Below are positions 16,735-24,904 of a stretch of DNA of 44,886 nt, piece after piece. The DNA comes from an uncultured Pseudomonadales bacterium. GTDB taxonomy: Bacteria > Pseudomonadota > Gammaproteobacteria > Pseudomonadales > UBA7434. The translations under genes and the position numbers were made by a program. Below the pieces are notes generated by a model that saw only the letters and a program-made list of their open reading frames with translations, was not told where the DNA came from and did no database searches. How positions within the stretch are numbered: position 1 is the first letter of the stretch; each line of letters starts with the position of its first letter. Location of the stretch: assembly GCA_905480475.1 (NCBI GenBank), contig CAJQQO010000111.1, positions 1 to 44,886 on the forward strand. Reading direction: 5' to 3'.

Positions 16735-18009
16735 TTAAGCCTGAGTAGCCTGCAAAGCCTGTTCAATATCAGTAATAATATCATCGATATGTTCAATACC
16801 TATCGACAGCCTTACCAAGTCAGTACTAACACCTGCCTTGGCCATTTCTTCTTCATTTAATTGTCGGTGCGTTGTACTAGCCGGATGGCAGGCAAGACTT
16901 TTTGCATCACCAATATTGACCAAGCGCTTAATCATTTGCAGTGCATCAATAAATTTAGCACCCGACTCAGCACCCCCTTCAATACCAAAACTTAAAATCG
17001 CTGATGGCTTACCGTTAACCACACGCTGCGCCAGCTTATGAAATTTATCCGTAGGCAAACCGGCATAGTTAACCCAGCTAATCAGTTTATGCGCCTGTAA
17101 ATACTCCGCAGCCGCCTGCGCATTTTCTACATGGCGATCCATTCTTAAGGCCAAAGTTTCTAATCCCTGCATCGCCAAAAACGCATTAAAAGGCGATATT
17201 GCCGCGCCCATATTTCGCAGTGGCACTACACGAGCGCGACCAATAAATGCCGCCGGTCCCATTGCCTCGGTATAAACCACACCATGGTAAGACGGATCGG
17301 GTTGATTAAAGCGCGGGAAGCGCGGATTATCTTTCCAAGGGAATTTCCCGGAGTCAATAATAATGCCTCCGATAGTAGTACCGTGACCACCAATATATTT
17401 TGTTAGCGAATGCACAACAATATCAGCGCCCAACTCAATAGGCCGACATAGATACGGCGTCGCCACTGTGTTATCAACAATCACCGGCACGCCATGTTTA
17501 TGCGCCATATCTGATAAGGCCTGAATATCAACAATATTGCCTGCGGGATTACCAATGCTTTCACAAAAGATGGCCTTGGTATTGCCATCAATCAAACTTT
17601 CCAGCTCAGCGATATCACTGCCCGAGCCCATACGCGCCTCGATACCAAGCTGCGGAAAAGTATGCGCAAATAAATTATAAGTGCCGCCATAGAGCTGGCT
17701 GACGCTAACAATATTGTCGCCCGCCGCCGCAACGGTTTGAATACTGGCAGTAATCGCCGCCATACCCGAGGCAAAACATAAACCGCCAATACCGCCCTCC
17801 ATATCAGCCAGGCGCTGCTCGAGCACGTCGGTAGTCGGATTCATAATACGGGTATAGATATTACCCGGCTCTTTTAGATCAAATAGATCTGCACCGTGCT
17901 GGGTGTCGCGAAAGCTATAAGAGGTGGTTTGATAGATTGGCACCGCCACCGCACGCGTTGTAGGATCGTCGTTAAAGCCGGAGTGAATCGCTTTGGTTTC
18001 AAGTTTCAT
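16735..18009 (-). CDS. metY: O-acetylhomoserine sulfhydrylase / aminocarboxypropyltransferase
   Basis: A 424-residue PLP enzyme of the Cys/Met metabolism family that makes homocysteine directly from O-acetyl-L-homoserine and sulfide (or methanethiol to methionine). Seen in the sequence: KLETKAIHSGF start, ASGMAAI cofactor-binding stretch, VIVDNTVATPYLCRP with the PLP Asp, and the Schiff-base Lys at K204 in HSLTKYIGGHG. The length and the long C-terminal insertion relative to MetB/MetZ favour MetY. ATG is preceded by GGGAG. It stands alone, with no met genes adjacent. The 264-base upstream gap (18010-18273) shows no SAM riboswitch or other regulator that I can identify. Confidence 0.93.
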   Translation of the reverse strand: MKLETKAIHSGFNDDPTTRAVAVPIYQTTSYSFRDTQHGADLFDLKEPGNIYTRIMNPTTDVLEQRLADMEGGIGGLCFASGMAAITASIQTVAAAGDNIVSVSQLYGGTYNLFAHTFPQLGIEARMGSGSDIAELESLIDGNTKAIFCESIGNPAGNIVDIQALSDMAHKHGVPVIVDNTVATPYLCRPIELGADIVVHSLTKYIGGHGTTIGGIIIDSGKFPWKDNPRFPRFNQPDPSYHGVVYTEAMGPAAFIGRARVVPLRNMGAAISPFNAFLAMQGLETLALRMDRHVENAQAAAEYLQAHKLISWVNYAGLPTDKFHKLAQRVVNGKPSAILSFGIEGGAESGAKFIDALQMIKRLVNIGDAKSLACHPASTTHRQLNEEEMAKAGVSTDLVRLSIGIEHIDDIITDIEQALQATQA

Positions 18010-18273
18010 ATTGAGCTCCCTGTTAGCTAATAATGGGGCTAATTAAATGGCTATCCGCAAACAAACACAAGCACATTCGTGTAATCAAGGATTAAATTGA
18101 GGCAAAGCGGGAAAGTTTTTTAGCTGAGGCTAGAACAGAGATAAGAATAAAGGCATGAATCTAGACGCGATTTGTCTAATATGTAAATTAGCTCCGCCCA
18201 TATTGATAGCAAAAACAATACGGGCAGTACTCAGCTAGATATTAAGCTAGAAAGGTATTGGGGTTAAGCACTA

Positions 18274-18846
18274 TTAAAACTGAAACTTGACACCAAAGTA
18301 AGCGTCGTCATAAACGTCGATATCGATTCTGCCGGTATCGGCTTCTAAACGGCGATAACCGACAAAAAGTGAGCCGTTTTCTAATAATTGATAGGCCAGT
18401 CGGGCATCGACTTCAAATGAGTTATCAAAGTCGCCACCGGTAATAATATCCGGCGAGTAGTAAACACTGGCACCAGCAAAAAGTTTAGGTAGCAGCTCTA
18501 TAGCCGCGCCCACACCCAGAGCCACACCAAAACCACTATCATTTTCGGTATCTAACCAAAAACCTTTGGCGCCCAACTCAACTTCAAATTCGCCCACTTT
18601 ATCTTGGGTAAAAAATTTGTAGCTAAGTTGATTAGAGCCTAAATCCTCAAAGTCCGAATGCATAAAAGCTAACTGCCCGGCAAAGTTTTTTTCATACTCA
18701 CTGGTAAAGCGTAAATCGATCAATTCTTCATTAATCGATAACTCTAACTCATTGGCAAATGTCGAAACACTCGTCAACATACCCGCCGTTACCGTCACTG
18801 CCAATGCCGCACAGCAGCTACCAATGCTTAATTGATTTGTTTTCAT
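18274..18846 (-). CDS. YfaZ-like outer membrane protein
   Basis: A 190-residue protein with a signal peptide (MKTNQ, then a hydrophobic run, then a cleavage site near TFANE) followed by alternating amphipathic strands rich in aromatic residues and ending in KFQF, a terminal aromatic typical of outer-membrane beta barrels. It resembles the YfaZ family, whose function is unknown. ATG 18846 is preferred over the GTG just before it because AGGAAA lies eight bases upstream. It lies 126 bases downstream of the ATP-grasp gene on the same strand. No clear terminator follows. Confidence 0.75.
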   Translation of the reverse strand: MKTNQLSIGSCCAALAVTVTAGMLTSVSTFANELELSINEELIDLRFTSEYEKNFAGQLAFMHSDFEDLGSNQLSYKFFTQDKVGEFEVELGAKGFWLDTENDSGFGVALGVGAAIELLPKLFAGASVYYSPDIITGGDFDNSFEVDARLAYQLLENGSLFVGYRRLEADTGRIDIDVYDDAYFGVKFQF

Positions 18847-18972
18847 CACGATGATTTCCTATTTTTAAAATTGGCAATAAAATTTGATTTAGCGTGAATT
18901 CGACGCCACTAAAGAACATCTATCCTAACAAAACTTACTGGTCGGAAAATAACAACTATTAGCAGTTCTTAA

Positions 18973-20040
18973 CTAACTTTGTTGGCTTTTCAACTCGCTG
19001 TGGGTTTTATCCAACAGATTTTGACTTGTTTTTACTTTATTTAATATTTGTCTTAAGGACATTAAGTCCATCGCTTTATGCCGATTTTCGCTGGCGATTT
19101 GCGCAAGATATTTACCGTGTTCGAAAAATATTTTGTAAGCATCAAATACCGAATATTTGGGATCAAACATATGAGTAGGCAGTGATGAAATCCCATTCAC
19201 TTCAATCACTACAAACTCGCCGCGCTGCAAAGCCGCTTTGTCTTGGCACTTAACATCCAAGCGGCCAAAATTCACATCGGGCTGATTATTAAAAATACTA
19301 AAAACAGCTTCCTCTATCTCAGCCGTTAACCAATTGCTATCGTCAGTAAATTTACAACCCAAGGTATGAGAGCCTATAAAGGATAAACAAATCTCTTCGC
19401 CATTGGCGGGAACACGATCAGTATCAAAATAGCGTAAGAAAGCACTCCAATGATGGGTATAACGATAATGATTTTTCGCTAACGTTAACAAGCTATCAAT
19501 GCCGTTACCCACTACGGTGGGAAAATGTTTTTGATTGATGCCAGTAATTTTTGCCTTACCATTTTGGCGCACATAAAATATACCCGCTTCAAACTGATAC
19601 GGGGTAAATTTTTGCAGCAGAAATACGCCGGATAATTTATCGATACAAGCATTTAATTCATCAGCAGCATCTATCTTAATAATGCCTTTACCCACCATAC
19701 CAATATCCGGCTTAAGAATAACCGGGTAACCGTGTTCCGCTGCAAAATGCTCAATCGCTTGGCGTTTATCATTAACACTAAGATCTTCAGCCAAACAACT
19801 GGTGGGCAAAAACAATTGCTGATCAAACTGCAATTGGGTATGGAATTTTGAACCGATGCCAATTTCACCGTGATCCAAGGCCGAATTCGCTTTGGCTAAA
19901 TCGCTAATACGCAGGCGGTTAATCAAGCACTGGCCGACCAGATAAAAATAAAACGGCAGTTCAAAAATGCGTGGATGCCAAAATTCATATGGCTTAAGCC
20001 AGGTTTTTTTCAAAAGATTACTCTGTTTTTTTATGTTCAA
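18973..20040 (-). CDS. Orphan ATP-grasp enzyme (D-Ala-D-Ala ligase-like fold)
   Basis: A 355-residue protein whose centre has ATP-grasp features: YPVILKPDIGMVGKGI (lysine and glycine loop over ATP, near 117-132), FLLQKFT (adenine-binding strand), FGRLDVKC and VVIEVNGISSLPTHMFDP (Mg-binding acidic and Asn residues, about 275-310). The N-terminus is hydrophobic (FELPFYFYLVGQCL), suggesting loose membrane contact. Enzymes of this fold ligate a carboxylate to an amine or thiol with ATP. The substrate cannot be named from the sequence and no obvious partner is adjacent. The start is TTG at 20040, since an in-frame stop lies just upstream and no ATG is near. Confidence 0.7.
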   Translation of the reverse strand: MNIKKQSNLLKKTWLKPYEFWHPRIFELPFYFYLVGQCLINRLRISDLAKANSALDHGEIGIGSKFHTQLQFDQQLFLPTSCLAEDLSVNDKRQAIEHFAAEHGYPVILKPDIGMVGKGIIKIDAADELNACIDKLSGVFLLQKFTPYQFEAGIFYVRQNGKAKITGINQKHFPTVVGNGIDSLLTLAKNHYRYTHHWSAFLRYFDTDRVPANGEEICLSFIGSHTLGCKFTDDSNWLTAEIEEAVFSIFNNQPDVNFGRLDVKCQDKAALQRGEFVVIEVNGISSLPTHMFDPKYSVFDAYKIFFEHGKYLAQIASENRHKAMDLMSLRQILNKVKTSQNLLDKTHSELKSQQS

Positions 20041-20328
20041 TATTGTGATTGCTATGCGTCATTAGGCTTGTCGTATGCCAACCACCAGCGCCAGCGGAAT
20101 TAGACTATAAATAGCTGGCCGGTTCCATGCTCATATACAGGCCAAAGACACAAATTCTGCCGCCTGCGAGCAATATACCGACACTATTGGGGAGCGAATC
20201 AATTATGTTAACAATAGGGCAAGAAATGGTAGCATTAGGACCTTTAAATCCAGCCGACGCGACAAAACCAATAATTATCGCCTGCTGAACAGCTCCGGCT
20301 CCCAATTAGCACAAATGCGAGTAAAAAT

Positions 20329-21762
20329 ATGTCTTTTGACCAACAAGTCGAAGCAGTAGTCAGACCGTTAGCCAGCGGATTGTCGGATATTATATTTTAT
20401 AAGTGGCATCTATTTGGTCAGGATATTCCACTGATCGTATTATGGCTGGCCGTCGCAGCAGTATTTTTCACCTGCTATATGGGCATGGTCAATATACGAG
20501 GCTTTTCCCAAGCGCTAAAAATATTGTCTGGCGAGCGCAGTAAAGCGGCAAGCTCTGGCGAGATCTCGCACTTTCAAGCACTATCAACCGCCGTCTCAGG
20601 CACGGTGGGTGTGGGTAATATCGGCGGTGTCGCGGTGGCAATAACAATTGGCGGCCCCGGTGCAGCCTTTTGGTTAATTGCCGCTGGCTTTCTGGCAATG
20701 TCGACCAAATTTGTGGAATGTACCTTAGGTGTTAAATATCGCCGCATTAATGCCGATGGCTCGGTATCAGGAGGCCCCATGTATTATCTGGAGCGCTTTC
20801 TGGCCGATCGCAACTGGCCCATTGCCGGCAAAATGTTAGGCAGCTTTTATGCGCTAGCGCTGGTTATCGGCTGCTTTGGTATCGGCAATATGTTTCAGTC
20901 CAACCAAGCCTATGTGCAGATCGTCAATATCACTGGCGGCGAGCAAAGCTTTTTTGCCGATAAAGGCTGGCTGTTTGGTTTGATCATCGCAGCTGTGGTG
21001 GCAGTGGTTATTATTGGCGGTATTCGTTCTATCGCACAGGTTGCTGCAAAAATTGTCCCTACCATGGCCGTGTTATATCTTGTCTCAGCACTGGTTATTA
21101 TTGCGATGAGCGTCGAGCATTTGCCCGGCGCCATTCGATTAATTGTTAGTAGCGCATTTACCACTGAAAGCGTTACCGGCGGCATGATTGGCGCCATGAT
21201 AGTCGGCTTTCAACGCGCACTATTTTCTAACGAAGCCGGTATAGGCTCGGCAGCGATTGCCCACTCGGCAGTTAAAACCGATGAGCCAATATCAGAAGGC
21301 TTAGTGTCACTGTTAGAACCGTTTATCGATACTATTGTTATCTGCACAATAACGTCCTTAGTTATTGTCACCACCGCCTACCCTAACGGCTTAATGGATA
21401 GCAGCTTGGGGCTAGAAGGTATTGCATTAACATCGGCAGCCTTTGCCCACCATATTAGCTGGGCGCCAATTCCACTCGGCATTGCGGCATTGTTGTTTGC
21501 CTTTTCTACCACTATCGCCTGGTCATACTATGGATTAAAAGGCTGGACGTATTTATTTGGCGAAGGCGCTATTACGCAATTGATATTTAAAGGCGTGTTT
21601 TGTTTGTTTGTCGCGCTAGGCTGCATGATACAACTCAGCGCGGTACTGGATTTCTCGGATGCCATGGTATTTTTAATTGCCGTACCGAACATTATTGGCT
21701 TGTACCTCTACGCGCCGGAAATCAAACGTGATTTAAATAACTATTTACAAAAATATTCCTAG
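20329..21762 (+). CDS. Sodium:alanine/glycine symporter (AGCS family)
   Basis: A 477-residue inner-membrane carrier with about 10-11 hydrophobic segments. It has the AGCS signature stretches: FQALSTAVSGTVGVGNIGG, AAFWLIAAGFLAMSTKFVECTLG, GGPMYYLE, and FSNEAGIGSAAIAHSA. AGCS proteins import alanine or glycine (sometimes glutamine-like amino acids) with Na+. Which amino acid is carried cannot be told. The next gene, an aldehyde dehydrogenase, starts 76 bases downstream on the same strand, so these may be one transcript. The upstream 288-base gap (20041-20328) holds no recognisable riboswitch or operator. Confidence 0.93.
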   Translation: MSFDQQVEAVVRPLASGLSDIIFYKWHLFGQDIPLIVLWLAVAAVFFTCYMGMVNIRGFSQALKILSGERSKAASSGEISHFQALSTAVSGTVGVGNIGGVAVAITIGGPGAAFWLIAAGFLAMSTKFVECTLGVKYRRINADGSVSGGPMYYLERFLADRNWPIAGKMLGSFYALALVIGCFGIGNMFQSNQAYVQIVNITGGEQSFFADKGWLFGLIIAAVVAVVIIGGIRSIAQVAAKIVPTMAVLYLVSALVIIAMSVEHLPGAIRLIVSSAFTTESVTGGMIGAMIVGFQRALFSNEAGIGSAAIAHSAVKTDEPISEGLVSLLEPFIDTIVICTITSLVIVTTAYPNGLMDSSLGLEGIALTSAAFAHHISWAPIPLGIAALLFAFSTTIAWSYYGLKGWTYLFGEGAITQLIFKGVFCLFVALGCMIQLSAVLDFSDAMVFLIAVPNIIGLYLYAPEIKRDLNNYLQKYS

Positions 21763-21838
21763 GGTTTTTAAACAAAGCACCTTATAAAGCCGCCATATAA
21801 AAACGACTATATGAACTTGACAACATGAACCTAAGAAC

Positions 21839-23218
21839 ATGAAAGCCACGACACTATCACCTATTGATAACAGCATTGTTTTTGAGCAAGCCTTTGCCGA
21901 CCAGCAGCTTATCGACAGCAGCATAAAAAGTTCACGTGCCGCGCAGGCAGAATGGGCCGCCTTGTCTGTTCAACAACGCGCGGCAATTTGTCGTTCGGCA
22001 GTTAATTATTTTACCGAAAACAAAACTGCCATTGGTGAAGATATTACCCGACAAATGGGTAGGCCTATTCGCTATAGCGCTAATGAAGTTAACGGTGTAC
22101 AAGAGCGTGCGCTACATATGATTGATATCGCACCACAAGCATTAGCCGATATTAATATTGAAGATAGTGAACGTTGCAAAAGACTGATTCGCAAAACGCC
22201 GCTAGGCGTGGTATTTGTTGTAGCACCATGGAACTACCCTTTACTCACAACGGTTAACTCGGTATTCCCCGCACTGATGGCGGGTAATAGCGTTATTATC
22301 AAGCCCTCCGTACAGACTCCACTGGTCGGTGAACACTTTACCCGCAGTTTTGAACAAGCGGGCGCGCCCGCGGGTTTAGTCCAAGCCTTATGCCTTAATC
22401 ACGGTAGCACCTCGGAGCTATTAGCTAGCGGTGATATCGACTACTGTTGCTTTACCGGCTCAGTTAATGCCGGACAAAAAATTGAAGCCGCTATTGCTGG
22501 GACGTTTAAAGGTTTAACTTTAGAGTTGGGAGGCAAAGACCCGGCCTATGTTTGCGAAGACGCGCCGCTAGAAAAAACCGTTAGTGAATTGGTTGACGGC
22601 GCATTTTTTAATTCCGGACAATCATGCTGCGGTATTGAACGAATCTATGTTGCCAAAAGCCGCTATCAGGATTTTGTTGAAGCCTATATTAATGAAGTAA
22701 AACAATACCACCTAGGTAATCCCTTAGATCATGCAACAACATTAGGGCCGCTAGTTCGCGCCGATGCTGCAGATTGGGTACGCAAGCAAAATCAACAAGC
22801 TATCGCTGCCGGCGCCACCGGCTGTATCGATAGCAAAGCGTTTACTATGGACGATGGCAGCTCAGCCTATTTGGCTCCGCAAGTATTGATTAACGTTGAC
22901 CACAGCATGAGTGTTATGTCTGAAGAAAGCTTTGGCCCAACGGTTGGTATTATGCCGGTTAGCGATGATGCCGAAGCTGTTGCGCTAATGAATGATAGCG
23001 ACTTTGGATTAACCGCTTCAATCTGGGGCCAAGATCTTGGTCGCATTGAACAACTGGGAAATCAAATACAAGCTGGCACGATATTTATGAACCGCTGTGA
23101 TTATCTTGATCCGGCACTAGTTTGGACTGGCGTTAAAAATACTGGCCGTGGCGCAAGCCTATCGCAGCTAGGTTATAACGCTTTTGTACAGCCAAAATCC
23201 TTTTTACTGCAAAACTAA
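21839..23218 (+). CDS. NAD(P)-dependent aldehyde dehydrogenase family protein
   Basis: A 459-residue member of the ALDH superfamily, which oxidises aldehydes to acids. Visible motifs: VVAPWNYPLLT and GNSVIIKPS (cofactor pocket), CFTGSVNAG (Rossmann loop), LELGGKDPAYV with the general-base Glu, and the catalytic Cys C263 in NSGQSCCGIERIYV. It is close in style to succinate-semialdehyde-type dehydrogenases, but the substrate is not fixed by what I can see. The glutamine amidotransferase gene starts 12 bases after its stop, a clear co-transcription sign. A polyamine/GABA-like or amino-aldehyde route is possible given the amidotransferase and the amino-acid symporter, but this is inference. Confidence 0.9.
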   Translation: MKATTLSPIDNSIVFEQAFADQQLIDSSIKSSRAAQAEWAALSVQQRAAICRSAVNYFTENKTAIGEDITRQMGRPIRYSANEVNGVQERALHMIDIAPQALADINIEDSERCKRLIRKTPLGVVFVVAPWNYPLLTTVNSVFPALMAGNSVIIKPSVQTPLVGEHFTRSFEQAGAPAGLVQALCLNHGSTSELLASGDIDYCCFTGSVNAGQKIEAAIAGTFKGLTLELGGKDPAYVCEDAPLEKTVSELVDGAFFNSGQSCCGIERIYVAKSRYQDFVEAYINEVKQYHLGNPLDHATTLGPLVRADAADWVRKQNQQAIAAGATGCIDSKAFTMDDGSSAYLAPQVLINVDHSMSVMSEESFGPTVGIMPVSDDAEAVALMNDSDFGLTASIWGQDLGRIEQLGNQIQAGTIFMNRCDYLDPALVWTGVKNTGRGASLSQLGYNAFVQPKSFLLQN

Positions 23219-23230
23219 AATAATAATAAG

Positions 23231-23965
23231 ATGAATAAATCAATCCATATAGGTATTTTGCGCGCGGACGATATCATACCCGAACTCTCCGAAGGTCATG
23301 GACAGTACCCCGAAATGTTTGAGCGCCTGTTACTGGCGGCTAATGCGCTACGTGGCGATCAACAGTTGTCACTGCGCTTTAGTAGTTATGCAATTAATCA
23401 CGGTGTCTACCCAAAAGATATTGATGAAGTGGATGCCTATATTCTTACCGGCAGTAAAAATAGCGTTTACGACAATCTTGATTGGATAAAGAACTTACAA
23501 CCCTATGTCCAAAAATTGCATGCGCGTAAAAAGAAATTAGTAGGCATTTGTTTTGGCCATCAAATGGTGGCGCAAGCACTAGGTGGTCAAACAGAAAAAT
23601 CAGACAAGGGCTGGGGTATAGGTGTCAAAGACACCTATTTTAAACCAGCGGCAAAAAATACCAATTTTAATGCCGATTCTTATCGGATTATTTATAGCCA
23701 TCAGGATCAAGTAAGCGTCGCCCCACCGGGCAGTACCGTATTAGCAGCAAATGAATTTTGCCCTATCGCGATGACCGCGATAGGTGATCATATTCTTACC
23801 TTTCAGGGGCACCCGGAATTTAGTATTGATTTTACCCGCACAGTTTTTGATTTTCGAAAGATGTTATATCCAGAAGAGTTGTATAACACGGCGATGAAAT
23901 CTTTAGACGGAGAAGTCGATACCTTAAAGATTGCCAATTGGATGATTGATTTTATTGCCAGTTAA
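23231..23965 (+). CDS. Class I glutamine amidotransferase domain protein
   Basis: A 244-residue stand-alone GATase1 protein. The catalytic triad is visible: C107 in GICFGHQM, H194 and E196 in FQGHPEF. Such free-standing domains act as amidotransferases with an unknown partner or hydrolyse gamma-glutamyl compounds. Many are annotated as GMP synthase-like although they lack the synthase domain, as here. The 12-base spacing to the aldehyde dehydrogenase gene suggests a joint role, in a neighbourhood that also has an amino-acid symporter. The stop lies 31 bases from the convergent dioxygenase gene, with no hairpin between. Confidence 0.87.
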   Translation: MNKSIHIGILRADDIIPELSEGHGQYPEMFERLLLAANALRGDQQLSLRFSSYAINHGVYPKDIDEVDAYILTGSKNSVYDNLDWIKNLQPYVQKLHARKKKLVGICFGHQMVAQALGGQTEKSDKGWGIGVKDTYFKPAAKNTNFNADSYRIIYSHQDQVSVAPPGSTVLAANEFCPIAMTAIGDHILTFQGHPEFSIDFTRTVFDFRKMLYPEELYNTAMKSLDGEVDTLKIANWMIDFIAS

Positions 23966-23996
23966 TTTTTATTGCTCAGCTAAAAAATCCGCATTT

Positions 23997-24818
23997 CTAA
24001 TACGGCTTATCACCATCAATAGTAATTCTCTCTAAACAACGATGCGCGGGAAAATAATCGTTAATCGGTTTATGTTGCGTACTGCGGTTATCCCAAATCG
24101 CAATGCAGTTTGGCTGCCAAGCAAAACGGCAAGTAAACTCCGGCGTTTTAACATGCTCATATAAAAAGCCCAACACCGCGGCACTTTCCTGCTTGCTTAG
24201 CCCAACAATATGGGTAGTAAATAACTCGTTAACAAATATCACCGACTTACCACTTTCCGGATGCTTGCGAATAACCGGATGAGTCACCGGTGGATTATCA
24301 ATAAGCGCTTGCGCAAGCCGCTCACGACCACCCGGCTCGGCAAGACTTTCTTTAAATCCATAAGAAAAATCATGCACTGCTTCCAAACCCGATAAAAAAC
24401 TTTTCATCGCGGCGGATAGCTCATCATAGGCAGTGGTCATACTTGCCCACAAAGTGTCGCCACCTTTTTCAGGAATGATTTTTGAACGCAGAATAGTGCC
24501 TAACGGTGGATGCTGACGAAAGGTCATATCGCTATGCCAGCACTCTATTTTAGTCGGCTTGTCGGCGGTGCTTTCCAAAATAGTGATTTCAGGAAAACCC
24601 TCAACCGTACCGTAAGCCGGATGTGTTTGCAGCGGGCCAAACGATTCAGCCAAGGCTTTTTGCTGGGCAGGCGATATATCCTGATCACGAAAAAAAATCA
24701 CTTCGTGCTCAACTAATAATTGTCGAATTGCCTGATAGCTGGCCGCATCAATATCGGCGGTTAAATCGATACCGCTTATTTCCGCGCCCAAGGCACCCGC
24801 TAATAACTGCACTTGCAT
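23997..24818 (-). CDS. TauD/TfdA-family 2-oxoglutarate-dependent dioxygenase
   Basis: A 273-residue Fe(II)/2-oxoglutarate dioxygenase. The iron ligands are H95 and D97 (WHSDMTF) and H249 (NRSTQHKP). The co-substrate arginines fit R260 and R264, at the +11 and +15 spacing from the distal His seen in TauD. Family members hydroxylate taurine, alkyl sulfates, phenoxyacids or other small acids, often freeing sulfite or an aldehyde. No taurine transporter (tauABC) or sulfur-starvation gene is nearby, so taurine is not assured. It is on the same strand as the acyl-CoA synthetase gene, 86 bases downstream of it, in the accessory catabolic cluster. Confidence 0.92.
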   Translation of the reverse strand: MQVQLLAGALGAEISGIDLTADIDAASYQAIRQLLVEHEVIFFRDQDISPAQQKALAESFGPLQTHPAYGTVEGFPEITILESTADKPTKIECWHSDMTFRQHPPLGTILRSKIIPEKGGDTLWASMTTAYDELSAAMKSFLSGLEAVHDFSYGFKESLAEPGGRERLAQALIDNPPVTHPVIRKHPESGKSVIFVNELFTTHIVGLSKQESAAVLGFLYEHVKTPEFTCRFAWQPNCIAIWDNRSTQHKPINDYFPAHRCLERITIDGDKPY

Positions 24819-24904
24819 TGTATTACTCTCGTTATTTATTTTTTTATTATTATTGTTAAGGTATTTAATCTATTCAATTAAATAGCCCTGCTGACAACTC
24901 ATAC

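Noticed and set aside
18010..18273. SAM riboswitch upstream of metY
   Set aside because: I could not build the conserved helices of any SAM riboswitch class from the sequence.
20105..20305. 66-residue minus-strand frame in the gap upstream of the symporter gene
   Set aside because: It starts at TTG without a ribosome site and shows no recognisable motif; it covers the region where the divergent promoters should be. Treated as chance.
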